Below, one piece after another: positions 6,232-11,578 of a DNA stretch of 11,578 bases. The first letter of the stretch is position 1; every line of letters starts with the position of its first letter. The notes below the pieces were generated by a model that did no database searches, was not told where the DNA came from, and worked only from the letters and a program-made list of their open reading frames with translations. Source of the stretch: Candidatus Syntropharchaeum sp. (GTDB lineage Archaea > Halobacteriota > Syntropharchaeia > Alkanophagales > Methanospirareceae). The translations under genes and the position numbers were made by a program. The stretch is taken from NCBI GenBank assembly GCA_016782355.1, contig JADHYP010000028.1, positions 1 to 11,578 of the forward strand, written 5' to 3'.

Positions 6232-6924
6232 ATGAAGATAAAGATGAGCGGGGACATGATGTTCTCGTTAAGGAAACTTGCTTTGTTAGGTGCGGTAGAG
6301 CAACCTGTTAAGTTGTCCTCTGTTCATTTCGCCGAAGCTATTAAATCAAGCGTGCAAACTGCTGGAAGGAGACTCCAGGAGCTTGAGCGTGAAGGTTTCG
6401 TGCATAGAAGAATAACTGCGGATGGGCAGTGGATAATACTAACAAAAAGTGGGATGGAACACCTGAAAGAAGAATGTTACGAATACCAGGAGATATTTTT
6501 TACTACGCAGACTGTCGAACTCGAGTTCGTTGGATGCGTGATTACAGGTTTGGGAGAGGGGGAATATTATACAACGCGGGATGAATATAAAAGGCAGTTC
6601 GAAGTTAAATTAGGTTTCACTCCTTTCCCCGGCACTTTAAATCTCAGATTGGACTCGCAAAGTATAGCAGCGAGGGAGATTCTGGACGTGTGGAAAGGAA
6701 TAGAAATAGCGGGTTTTGAGTCGGAAAAAAGGACTTTTGGCGGTGGCAAGTGCTTCCCGTGTAAAATAATGAACGACGGAGCAGAGGGGATAAAAAGTGC
6801 CGTTATCATTCCTGCACGCACACACTATCCGGAAGACGTGCTGGAGATAATTTCTCCGGTTTACCTGAGATGTGAACTTCAACTAAAGGACGGAGATGAG
6901 ATAAGAGCAAGGGTGATGACATGA
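6232..6924 (+). CDS. ribK: CTP-dependent riboflavin kinase with N-terminal winged-helix domain (RbkR-like)
   Basis: A 230-residue two-domain protein. Residues 1-90 form a winged helix-turn-helix (recognition region AIKSSVQTAGRRLQELEREGFVHRR, split by its turn). Residues 95-229 are the archaeal CTP-dependent riboflavin kinase that makes FMN: GLGEGEYY (107-113), LGFTPFPGTLNLRL (127-140), KRTFGGGKCFP (166-176), RTHYPEDVLEIISP (196-209) and LKDGDEIRARV. Proteins with this architecture are known in archaea as RbkR, a kinase that also represses riboflavin genes. The triple half-site just upstream fits an autoregulatory operator. The stop overlaps the ribB start as ATGA. A second in-frame ATG at 6244 is possible, but the first was chosen because it follows the predicted transcription start. 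Confidence 0.92.
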   Translation: MKIKMSGDMMFSLRKLALLGAVEQPVKLSSVHFAEAIKSSVQTAGRRLQELEREGFVHRRITADGQWIILTKSGMEHLKEECYEYQEIFFTTQTVELEFVGCVITGLGEGEYYTTRDEYKRQFEVKLGFTPFPGTLNLRLDSQSIAAREILDVWKGIEIAGFESEKRTFGGGKCFPCKIMNDGAEGIKSAVIIPARTHYPEDVLEIISPVYLRCELQLKDGDEIRARVMT

Positions 6925-7640
6925 ATATGAGCAGTGTTAACATCCCGGAGTCGGTAAAGAAGGGTATGGAAGATGTAAAAAAGGGCAAGCTCGTGTTAAT
7001 ATACGATGCGGAGGATAGAGAGGGTGAGACTGACTTTGTAATGCCCGCTTCTTTTATGACGTCGAAAAAAGTCGCTTATTTTAGAAAGGAGGCAGGTGGG
7101 CTTATATGCGTTGCCATTCATCCCGTTGCGGCGGAAAAACTTGGTCTTCCCTTCATAAGTGATATTTTAAGAAACGTGAACAGTAGCTTCTCTTCTCTAA
7201 GGAAAATAGTGGAAGAAAAGGGTGACCTTTCATACGATAACCGCTCTTCCTTTTCACTATGGGTGAATCATCGTGATACAGTCACGGGCATAACTGATAG
7301 AGACAGGGCATTGACGATAAAGAAGGTAGGTGAGGCGGTGGAGGGAGTATTAAACGGTAACACTTACGACTTTTACACGGAATTCCGAACCCCCGGGCAT
7401 GTTTCGATATTACGGGCTGCGGATGGGCTACTCGATGAGAGAAGGGGGCAGACCGAACTTTCCGTGGCATTGGCGTTGCTTGCTGGTATATCACCTGCAA
7501 TGGCAATATGCGAAATGCTGGACCGTGAATCGGGAGATGCCCTTTCCAAGGCTAATGCAATAGCTTTCGCATCTGAGCGAGATATGGTTTTTATGGAAGG
7601 AAAAGAGATAGTAGAGGCATGTATATCTTCCCGCATTTGA
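6921..7640 (+). CDS. ribB: 3,4-dihydroxy-2-butanone 4-phosphate synthase (RibB), with Gln at the usual metal-ligand His
   Basis: Converts ribulose 5-phosphate to DHBP plus formate, supplying the four-carbon unit of riboflavin. 239 residues, the single-domain archaeal form without a GTP cyclohydrolase II domain. Motifs are YDAEDREGETDFVMPA (28-43), with the metal and substrate acidic residues, GGLICVAIHP (59-68), TVTGITDRDRALTIKK (120-135), FRTPGHVSILRAADGL (155-170) and ICEMLDRESGDALSK (196-210). In the GHTE motif, whose His ligates Mg2+ in characterised enzymes, this protein has GQTE (Q177, codon CAG). All other key residues are kept, so activity is likely but deserves a check. The start overlaps the ribK stop by four bases (translational coupling), and the unit should respond to the ribK operator. 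Confidence 0.92.
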   Translation: MNMSSVNIPESVKKGMEDVKKGKLVLIYDAEDREGETDFVMPASFMTSKKVAYFRKEAGGLICVAIHPVAAEKLGLPFISDILRNVNSSFSSLRKIVEEKGDLSYDNRSSFSLWVNHRDTVTGITDRDRALTIKKVGEAVEGVLNGNTYDFYTEFRTPGHVSILRAADGLLDERRGQTELSVALALLAGISPAMAICEMLDRESGDALSKANAIAFASERDMVFMEGKEIVEACISSRI

Positions 7641-7712
7641 ATGTTGCTCGAATCAAGCAATATTGCTAAAGTTTGTAACACCCATCTTGTTAATATTATC
7701 ACAAGGTGTATC

Positions 7713-7731
7713 GGCGATAACGCCTTTTATT
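7713..7731 (+). terminator. Possible terminator after ribB
   Basis: A 4-bp GC hairpin, GGCG-ATAA-CGCC, followed by TTTTATT, 73 bp past the ribB stop. The stem is short, but the T-rich tail is the part archaeal termination uses. The surrounding 7641-7857 stretch holds no gene I can support. A 12-bp palindrome, AGCAATATTGCT (7656-7667), lies just after the stop. Confidence 0.3.
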
Positions 7732-7857
7732 ACTCCCTTTATAAAACCCACGCTATGACGATGCCAAAGAAGAAGACGCCTCTGTTTTATCTGCCTACAC
7801 GCTTACACATTCATAGGCATTCGCAGGGGGAAGCATGGTCTGTCGAACGGAAATTGC

Positions 7858-8088
7858 TTATTTAGCGCCCACCAGGAAATGGCTGTTGTTCTTCGCCGTC
7901 AGCGATGCAAGTTCAGTCCCGAGGACGAAAACCGCCTGCTTGTGCTCTTCTTTGCTTCGGTGCACCTGAAAAGGGGAGATGCCCAACTCGTTGTACTTCG
8001 CGAAATCACAGTCCACGCCATTCTCCTCACAATGCTTCTTCAATTGAGCCAATAACAAATGCAAATGTACCAGCTCTTCTTTCTTCAT
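7858..8088 (-). CDS. UPF0058 family small archaeal protein
   Basis: A 76-residue protein matching the archaeal UPF0058 family: MKKEELVHLHLLLAQLKK at the N-terminus, then a short loop with the Cys-x-Phe region, then LGISPFQVHRSKEEHKQAVF and VLGTELASLT. The conserved histidines (HLH, VHRSKEEHK) suggest metal or nucleotide contacts. The family has no assigned function, though its wide distribution in euryarchaea argues for a housekeeping role. It is predicted to be mostly helical and soluble. It stands alone on the minus strand between the riboflavin genes and tRNA-Thr, with its own TATA box about 37 bp before the ATG. Confidence 0.8.
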   Translation of the reverse strand: MKKEELVHLHLLLAQLKKHCEENGVDCDFAKYNELGISPFQVHRSKEEHKQAVFVLGTELASLTAKNNSHFLVGAK

Positions 8089-8118
8089 GTTTTACACATT
8101 TTATGTATGTTTTCTTCT

Positions 8119-8129
8119 TTAATATAAAG
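8119..8129 (-). promoter_or_regulatory. BRE/TATA promoter of the UPF0058 gene
   Basis: On the minus strand GCTTTATATTA predicts a transcript starting near 8099, giving a leader of about 10 bases before the ATG at 8088. Confidence 0.5.
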
Positions 8130-8168
8130 CTTATGGGTGCATTTCCACTGGAATGACATGTAAAAAAA

Positions 8169-8178
8169 CTTAAATAAT
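8169..8178 (+). promoter_or_regulatory. TATA box of tRNA-Thr
   Basis: CTTAAATAAT is centred 26 bp before the first base of the tRNA (8200), the spacing expected for archaeal stable RNA promoters. Confidence 0.6.
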
Positions 8179-8199
8179 ATCACAAAAATATTTTCAAAT

Positions 8200-8271
8200 G
8201 CCGCTGTGGCTTAGAGGTAGAGCGGCTGATTCGTAATCAGCAGGTCGTGGGTTCAAATCCCACCAGCGGCT
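8200..8271 (+). tRNA. tRNA-Thr, anticodon CGT
   Basis: A complete 72-base cloverleaf without intron. The acceptor stem GCCGCTG/CAGCGGC is a perfect 7 bp. The D stem is GCTT/GAGC with a GG-containing loop (AGAGGTA). The anticodon stem is GCTGA/TCAGC with loop TTCGTAA, anticodon CGT, reading ACG (threonine). The variable loop is AGGTC, and the T arm is GTGGG-TTCAAAT-CCCAC. The discriminator is T and CCA is not encoded (TTG follows). It is flanked by a well-placed TATA box and a terminator-like hairpin. Confidence 0.97.
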
Positions 8272-8283
8272 TTGTTTAATCAA

Positions 8284-8312
8284 AGAAACATTTTAGGGCT
8301 GTTTCTCTTTTT
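8284..8312 (+). terminator. Hairpin plus T-run downstream of tRNA-Thr
   Basis: A perfect 7-bp inverted repeat, AGAAACA (8284-8290) and TGTTTCT (8300-8306), with a 9-base loop, is followed by CTTTTT. The layout is that of an intrinsic terminator 13 bases after the tRNA. A TTTGTTT run at 8271-8277 could act earlier. Confidence 0.45.
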
Positions 8313-8341
8313 CGTGTGCCCCAACGCCACAAAAAAGGAAG

Positions 8342-8352
8342 ACTTTAAAAAC
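8342..8352 (+). promoter_or_regulatory. TATA promoter of cobT (leaderless)
   Basis: ACTTTAAAAAC, with its core centred about 26 bp before the ATG at 8374, predicts a leaderless cobT mRNA. It lies about 30 bp after the tRNA terminator-like hairpin. Confidence 0.55.
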
Positions 8353-8373
8353 GGTTGATTTTATGTTTATCTC

Positions 8374-9429
8374 ATGGACAAGATAAAAGAAGTGATGGAA
8401 AAGATAGGGTCGCTTGACCAGGAATCAATGCGACTGGCGAGGGCGCGACAGGATACACTCACAAAACCAGAGCGTAGTTTAGGCATTTTGGAAGACCTTT
8501 CGGTGAAGGTTGCAGGCATTACAGGGAATTTCATGCCGGAGATAAAGGAGAAGGTGATAATAACAATGGCTGGTGACCACGGCGTTGCGGACGAAGGCGT
8601 GAGTGCTTATCCCCGGGAAGTAACACCGCAAATGGTTTATAATTTCTTGAGGGGCGGTGCGGGAATAAACGTTCTCGCAAGGCATATCGGTGCAAGGGTG
8701 GTCGTCGTGGATATGGGCGTAGCGGCAAATATTGAGCCACATCAAAAGCTGGTTGTTAAGAAAATTGCTTACGGCACCGACAATATGACCGGGGGACCTG
8801 CAATGAGCTATGGAGATGCAAAAAGGTCCATAGAAGCGGGAATAGAAGTTCTGGAGCGCGAGATAGAGAAAGGTGTAGATATAGTGGGCACAGGTGACAT
8901 GGGGATAGGAAATACAACACCGAGCAGCGCGGTCGTATCTTTTATAACAGGAGAGAAAGTGGAAAAAGTAACCGGGCGAGGAACGGGTTTAGACGATGAA
9001 GCGCTTAAGAGTAAGATAGGAGTAATAAAACGAGCGTTAGAAGTTAATAAACCAGATAGAGAGGACGCAATTGATATTTTAGCGAAAATAGGTGGATTTG
9101 AGATAGGAGGACTGGCGGGAGTGATGCTCGCCGCCGCATCGCGCAAAATACCGGTTGTTATAGATGGTTTCATTTCCGGCGCCGCCGCGCTTATCGCATA
9201 CGAGTTAAATTCGATGGTAAAGGATTACCTCATCGCATCGCATCTCTCGGTTGAGAGCGGGCATCGTGCCATGTTAGACTATATTGGTCTCGAACCGTTG
9301 TTCGATCTGAAAATGCGTCTGGGAGAGGGGACCGGCGCCGCTCTTGGGATAAGTATCGTAGAAGCTTCTTGTAAAATATTGCGGGAGATGGCTACGTTTG
9401 AAGAAGCAGGTGTCGCGGAGAAGGGATGA
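8374..9429 (+). CDS. cobT: Nicotinate-nucleotide:dimethylbenzimidazole phosphoribosyltransferase, bacterial-type CobT
   Basis: Activates the lower-ligand base of cobamides by transferring ribose phosphate from NaMN, producing the alpha-riboside phosphate used in nucleotide-loop assembly. 351 residues, nearly the length of the Salmonella enzyme (356). Diagnostic motifs are LTKPERSLG (29-37), [15 protein letters not shown] (66-80), [14 protein letters not shown] (171-184), [12 protein letters not shown] (262-273), SHLSVESGH (289-297) and [10 protein letters not shown] (316-325), where E318 corresponds to the catalytic glutamate E317 in Salmonella. Many archaea instead use the distinct MJ1598-type CobT, so this bacterial-type version is notable beside the archaeal-type CobY gene. 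The start is supported by a leaderless promoter. The HEPN gene begins 45 bp downstream. Confidence 0.95.
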   Translation: MDKIKEVMEKIGSLDQESMRLARARQDTLTKPERSLGILEDLSVKVAGITGNFMPEIKEKVIITMAGDHGVADEGVSAYPREVTPQMVYNFLRGGAGINVLARHIGARVVVVDMGVAANIEPHQKLVVKKIAYGTDNMTGGPAMSYGDAKRSIEAGIEVLEREIEKGVDIVGTGDMGIGNTTPSSAVVSFITGEKVEKVTGRGTGLDDEALKSKIGVIKRALEVNKPDREDAIDILAKIGGFEIGGLAGVMLAAASRKIPVVIDGFISGAAALIAYELNSMVKDYLIASHLSVESGHRAMLDYIGLEPLFDLKMRLGEGTGAALGISIVEASCKILREMATFEEAGVAEKG

Positions 9430-9434
9430 AAGGG

Positions 9435-9443
9435 ATTTATATG
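9435..9443 (+). promoter_or_regulatory. Candidate TATA box for the HEPN/MNT pair
   Basis: ATTTATATG, just after the cobT stop, would start a transcript near 9464, about 10 bases before the ATG at 9475. This suggests the pair can be expressed independently of cobT. Confidence 0.35.
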
Positions 9444-9474
9444 TTGGAAACGCTAATATTTAACACAAGAAGGG

Positions 9475-9684
9475 ATGAAGAAAAACAAACGCGTTGGAAG
9501 GTCAGGTATATGGATGGATGAGGCTAAATATGATTTTGATACCTGTCTTGAACTTCATAAGCTTGGGAGGTATAACTGGGTTTGCACTTGTTCCCAGCAA
9601 GTGGGAGAAAAAGCCATAAAGTCATTATTCCTTCTTAAAAATGCCAGGAAGTTGCTTGAATGGGCGGAGAAACGGACTCAATAA
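9475..9684 (+). CDS. Shortened HEPN-domain protein of a HEPN/MNT toxin-antitoxin-like pair
   Basis: A 69-residue protein. Residues 13-50, WMDEAKYDFDTCLELHKLGRY then SQQVGEKAIKSLF, are the first helical hairpin of a HEPN domain (W...A..D...A...G.Y...QQ..EKA.K). Residues 57-66, ARKLLEWAEK, resemble the last helix. Full HEPN proteins of this type run about 120-135 residues, with an Rx4-6H RNase motif or HxL segment in between. That middle is missing, as if about 50-60 codons had been deleted in frame. It would lack the usual catalytic motif and may be inactive or a remnant. The stop overlaps the start of the MNT gene by 25 bases. The ATG at 9475 was chosen; ATG 9514 would remove the conserved Trp. 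Confidence 0.7.
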   Translation: MKKNKRVGRSGIWMDEAKYDFDTCLELHKLGRYNWVCTCSQQVGEKAIKSLFLLKNARKLLEWAEKRTQ

Positions 9685-10025
9685 CAGAGCGAGTAATCGA
9701 ATATTGCAGAAGAGTTGACAGGGAGTTTAGATTGAAGCGAGTGGTATTATTTGGTTCGAGGAGCAGGGGTGACTTTTATCCGCACAGCGATATTGACCTT
9801 CTTCTGGTATCTGACGAGTTCCCGGATGACTGGTTCAAGAGGCAGGCAAAACTGTACTTTTTGAAGTTAAAACAAATTGAACCTATTGGCTACACCACGG
9901 CTGAAATACACAAAATGATAGAGAAGGGCAATAAGTTTATAGAGAATGTCTTCCGAGAGGGAAAAGATATTGAACTCAATAAATTTCAGGTAAGAAGCAT
10001 GAAGAACCCTGAAGAGAGGGGATAA
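9660..10025 (+). CDS. Minimal nucleotidyltransferase (MNT/MntA-like), HEPN partner
   Basis: A 121-residue pol-beta-fold nucleotidyltransferase. The core motif is VVLFGSRSRGDFYPHSDIDLLLV (28-50, broken by the family's variable loop), with the G32-S33 pair and the acidic pair D44/D46 of the metal site. The C-terminal half is mostly helical and charged. MNT proteins paired with HEPN toxins act as antitoxins, in studied cases by adding AMP to a HEPN tyrosine. Gene order is HEPN then MNT, overlapping by 25 bases. MNT looks complete while HEPN looks shortened, a state expected after loss of toxin function. A third acidic residue is less obvious; E92 or E96 are possible. The pair separates cobT from cobY and is followed by an inverted repeat. 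Confidence 0.85.
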   Translation: MGGETDSITERVIEYCRRVDREFRLKRVVLFGSRSRGDFYPHSDIDLLLVSDEFPDDWFKRQAKLYFLKLKQIEPIGYTTAEIHKMIEKGNKFIENVFREGKDIELNKFQVRSMKNPEERG

Positions 10026-10042
10026 TTAAAATGTTTGTACTC

Positions 10043-10170
10043 GTTTACCGCTGAGCCCACTGAGAACATAGAGAGTTAAGGAAATCATTTACTGTTGAAT
10101 AATGCTTTCTGTTACCCTGTTGAGTTCTTTTTTCGTCATCTCCGCGCTCTCTGCGTTCTCAGCGGTAAAC
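10043..10170. repeat. Imperfect inverted repeat (MITE-like) downstream of MNT and into the 3' end of cobY
   Basis: The left arm (10043-10075) begins GTTTACCGCTGAG and continues AACATAGAGAG after a 9-base insertion (CCCACTGAG). The right arm (10147-10170), read on the minus strand, is GTTTACCGCTGAG then AACGCAGAGAG. The first 13 bp are identical and the rest differ at two bases. Arms of the type CGCTGAGAACGCAGAGAG resemble dispersed extragenic elements seen in many prokaryotic genomes. The 71-bp centre holds no ORF. The right arm forms the last codons (V-Y-R) and stop of cobY. Confidence 0.7.
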
Positions 10171-10731
10171 AGAGAAAATGCTACTTGCCATTCCCAAATC
10201 ATAACCCGTATTTATATTTACAGCGAGCAAAGGGTCATTGAATACAAAAGGTAAATTCCTTTTCGCGTTAGTAACGACGTTCAAGCCAACTGCAACCAAT
10301 TCCCTATTCTCGTATTCAAACACGTAAGATGGAACCACATAAGAAGGAATTATATCCCGCGGAACCGCGCCCGTAATACTGATGCGCCTACTCTTCTCGT
10401 AATAGAAATCAATAATTGCATCAATATGCTCGCCCTTTATGAAAGGAATATCGCATGCGACGGATACGAATTCCGGATGACGCGAAAGCAAATAGCGTAA
10501 ATCCTCATGATAACCTTCTCCTGGTGTTTCTATTGCATTACACTCTTTCCTCTCGCAGTATTTTCGTGTCATTGGAGCGTTCGTAGAAGTAGCGATGAAA
10601 AAATCTTCCGCTTTTGATTCCCGGACGCTTTCTATGACTATATCTATCATCTTCTTGCCCCCTATCTCTATGACGCCTTTATCTTTACCCAGCCTGCTGC
10701 TCTTTCCCCCTGCAAGGATTATTGCTATCAT
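10159..10731 (-). CDS. cobY: Adenosylcobinamide-phosphate guanylyltransferase, archaeal CobY
   Basis: Transfers GMP from GTP to adenosylcobinamide phosphate, giving AdoCbi-GDP for cobamide assembly; the archaeal non-homologous counterpart of bacterial CobU. 190 residues. The nucleotidyltransferase loop is LAGGKSSRLGKDKG (6-19). The metal aspartate is D94 in VACDIPFI. The C-terminal signature VGLNVV (148-153) and NDPLLAVNINTGYDL (165-179) separates CobY from MobA-type relatives. The final codons, FSVYR-stop, lie within the right arm of an inverted repeat, so the native C-terminus may have been replaced by a few repeat-encoded residues beyond the domain. The asd gene ends 66 bp upstream on the same strand, so co-transcription is possible. 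Confidence 0.9.
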   Translation of the reverse strand: MIAIILAGGKSSRLGKDKGVIEIGGKKMIDIVIESVRESKAEDFFIATSTNAPMTRKYCERKECNAIETPGEGYHEDLRYLLSRHPEFVSVACDIPFIKGEHIDAIIDFYYEKSRRISITGAVPRDIIPSYVVPSYVFEYENRELVAVGLNVVTNAKRNLPFVFNDPLLAVNINTGYDLGMASSIFSVYR

Positions 10732-10797
10732 TCAAACTTTTTTAAAAACAGTTTGATCAAAAATAATGGTTTCTTTTTCAAATTAGGATTGGGGTTT

Positions 10798-11232
10798 TTA
10801 ATGTGATGCAATACTTGTTTTCCTGCACTTTACCCTGTCCCCTTTCTCCGCCAATATCTCAAAACCTTCGGGAATGCTCACGTCCACGCGAGAGCCGAAA
10901 CAAATCTTCCCTATTCTTTCTCCCCGCCTTACTTCCTGCCCTTCTTCCACCTCGCACTTTATTTTCCGCGTAAAAAATCCCGCTATTTGCACTATTTTTA
11001 TATCACCATATTTTGTCTCAAGTTCTATTGTATTTTTCGTGTTGAAATCGCTGCTGCGGAGAAAAGCGGGCTTAAAAAATCCTTTTTCCGGCGTTATTTT
11101 TTTCACTACGCCATCCAACGGTGCGGCGGTGACGTGCACGTTATGGAGATGCATGAATATGGAAATAGTTCTGCTTTCTCCTTCTATCCTTATTACCCTT
11201 CCGCTTGCCGGCGACAGCATCTGTTCGGTCAT
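10798..11232 (-). CDS. asd: Archaetidylserine decarboxylase-like protein (Asd/PSD family), N-terminus lost
   Basis: A pyruvoyl-dependent decarboxylase expected to turn archaetidylserine into archaetidylethanolamine at the membrane. From ATG 11232 it has 144 residues: MLSPASGRVIRIEGE, ISIFMHLHNVHVTAAPLDGVV, IVQIAGFFTRKI, then CFGSRVDV. The Gly-Ser there is the self-cleavage site that forms the pyruvoyl group. The frame is open upstream to a GTG at 11338-11340, but those 36 residues (GSIGIWGLFGSIGIYYDLGF) are a translation of repeat DNA. Family members normally begin with about 50-60 residues carrying one or two membrane segments and an FFRDP-type motif; these are absent. A minus-strand TATA box within the repeat is 26 bp before 11232, supporting this leaderless start. 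It is either a shortened soluble form or a decaying gene. Confidence 0.8.
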   Translation of the reverse strand: MTEQMLSPASGRVIRIEGESRTISIFMHLHNVHVTAAPLDGVVKKITPEKGFFKPAFLRSSDFNTKNTIELETKYGDIKIVQIAGFFTRKIKCEVEEGQEVRRGERIGKICFGSRVDVSIPEGFEILAEKGDRVKCRKTSIASH

Positions 11233-11252
11233 ATCTTTTTGAAATCCCAAAT

Positions 11253-11264
11253 CATAATATATAC
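11253..11264 (-). promoter_or_regulatory. Repeat-borne TATA box for shortened asd
   Basis: On the minus strand GTATATATTATG is centred about 26 bp upstream of ATG 11232. It lies inside the repeat, so the insertion that removed the asd N-terminus may also have supplied a promoter. Confidence 0.4.
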
Positions 11265-11308
11265 CAATACTACCAAACAAACCCCAAATCCCAATACTAC
11301 CAATTTGT

Positions 11309-11464
11309 TCATTTTGTCTTTGTTTTATTAATGATTGCACTCAAGATGTTTATAATCTCCTGAGCTTCCTTTATATCTCCTTCAAGAAGTTCGGTTTTAA
11401 TATACTTTCCCTTCTTTGGGGTTTGGAAATTTGGATTTACTTGGGATTTGGTAGTATTTGTCAT
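11309..11464 (-). pseudogene. Probable C-terminal fragment of a helical (four-helix-bundle-like) protein between repeat arms
   Basis: A 51-codon frame from ATG 11464 to TGA. The first 17 residues (TNTTKSQVNPNFQ...) are encoded by the right repeat arm and look non-natural. The remainder, KYIKTELLEGDIKEAQEII then NILSAIINKTK, is a convincing amphipathic helix resembling the last helix of 23S-rRNA-intervening-sequence (four-helix-bundle) proteins, which often sit in such repeats. A fused gene tail is the likeliest explanation. The family guess is by residue pattern only and is uncertain. Confidence 0.35.
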
Positions 11465-11578
11465 TGGGATTTTTCACGTTTTTGTCACCTCTAACATTTT
11501 ACCGGAATCCGTATCTTCCCACCAGAGGCACGAAAAGAACGTCGCATTTTCTCTCCCTCTCTATTCCATTTCTCTTAT

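Larger units (their letters stand above)
11246..11476. repeat. Inverted GT-rich repeat arms flanking a small ORF
   Basis: Left arm about 11246-11307, right arm about 11414-11476. Exact shared words in inverted orientation are TTTGGGGTTTG (plus 11415-11425; complement 11278-11288) and TTTGGTAGTATT (plus 11447-11458; complement 11266-11277). GGGATTTGG-type words are scattered in both arms. Within the left arm CCAATACTACCAA occurs twice, 27 bp apart (11264 and 11291). The composition is unlike the neighbouring genes and resembles the dispersed GGGATTTGG elements of other prokaryotic genomes. Confidence 0.65.

Noticed and set aside
7641..7865. 74-codon plus-strand frame directly after ribB
   Set aside because: It runs through a hairpin/T-run and a palindrome, overlaps the UPF0058 3' end, has no ribosome-binding site, and its composition is unlike a protein.
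9426..9521. 31-residue frame starting at the ATGA overlapping the cobT stop
   Set aside because: It contains the candidate promoter and start of the HEPN gene in another frame, and its translation shows no recognisable features.
10874..11331. Two plus-strand frames of 114-122 codons antisense to asd
   Set aside because: The minus-strand asd core motifs are unmistakable, and the plus-strand translations are low-complexity shadows.
1..11578. CRISPR array or complete insertion sequence
   Set aside because: No regularly spaced direct repeats and no transposase or integrase gene were found; the only repeats are the two inverted elements near 10.1 and 11.3 kb.

Overview
This 11.6-kb window comes from an archaeon, most likely a euryarchaeote. 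The markers are NMD3, an archaeal-type MiaB-like tRNA methylthiotransferase, a CTP-dependent riboflavin kinase with an N-terminal winged helix, CobY, a UPF0058 protein, and TATA-box promoters placed about 26 bp before start codons or a tRNA 5' end (leaderless style). The mixture of methanogen-like housekeeping genes, a dockerin protein, a bacterial-type CobT and repeat debris would suit an uncultured anaerobic lineage such as ANME-1/Syntrophoarchaeia. That placement is inference; no taxonomic marker was searched.

Layout. 1-2600 (+): the 3' part of a tRNA t6A methylthiotransferase gene, an AN1-zinc-finger rhomboid protease, and a cysteine-rich small-domain protein. 2604-4198 (-): a two-gene unit, trpC followed 2 bp later by a secreted dockerin/transglutaminase-like protein. 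4310-5074 (+): nadE, whose stop overlaps the stop of convergent nmd3. 5071-6118 (-): a 61-aa protein overlapping the start of nmd3. 6168-7640 (+): a riboflavin unit, regulator-kinase ribK (RbkR-like) overlapping ribB by ATGA, with a striking triple half-site operator over the predicted transcription start. 7858-8088 (-): a UPF0058 protein. 8200-8271 (+): tRNA-Thr(CGT) with promoter and terminator-like hairpin. 8374-10025 (+): bacterial-type cobT, then a HEPN/MNT gene pair whose HEPN half looks internally deleted. 10159-11340 (-): asd (archaetidylserine decarboxylase) and cobY. Both lie against repeat sequence: an inverted repeat supplies the last codons and stop of cobY, and a TTTGGGGTTTG/GGTAGTATT-rich inverted repeat appears to have replaced the N-terminus of asd.

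Functionally the window holds parts of several cofactor pathways (NAD, riboflavin, cobamide lower-loop assembly), tryptophan synthesis, ether-lipid head-group synthesis, ribosome biogenesis and tRNA modification. CobT and CobY act in the same late cobamide steps but are of different phylogenetic type, and a toxin-antitoxin-like pair and a repeat separate them. The points most worth following are the RibK operator, the dockerin/transglutaminase partner of an unusual TrpC, the shortened HEPN, and the repeat-remodelled ends of cobY and asd. No CRISPR array, complete insertion sequence or clearly new multi-gene system was seen.
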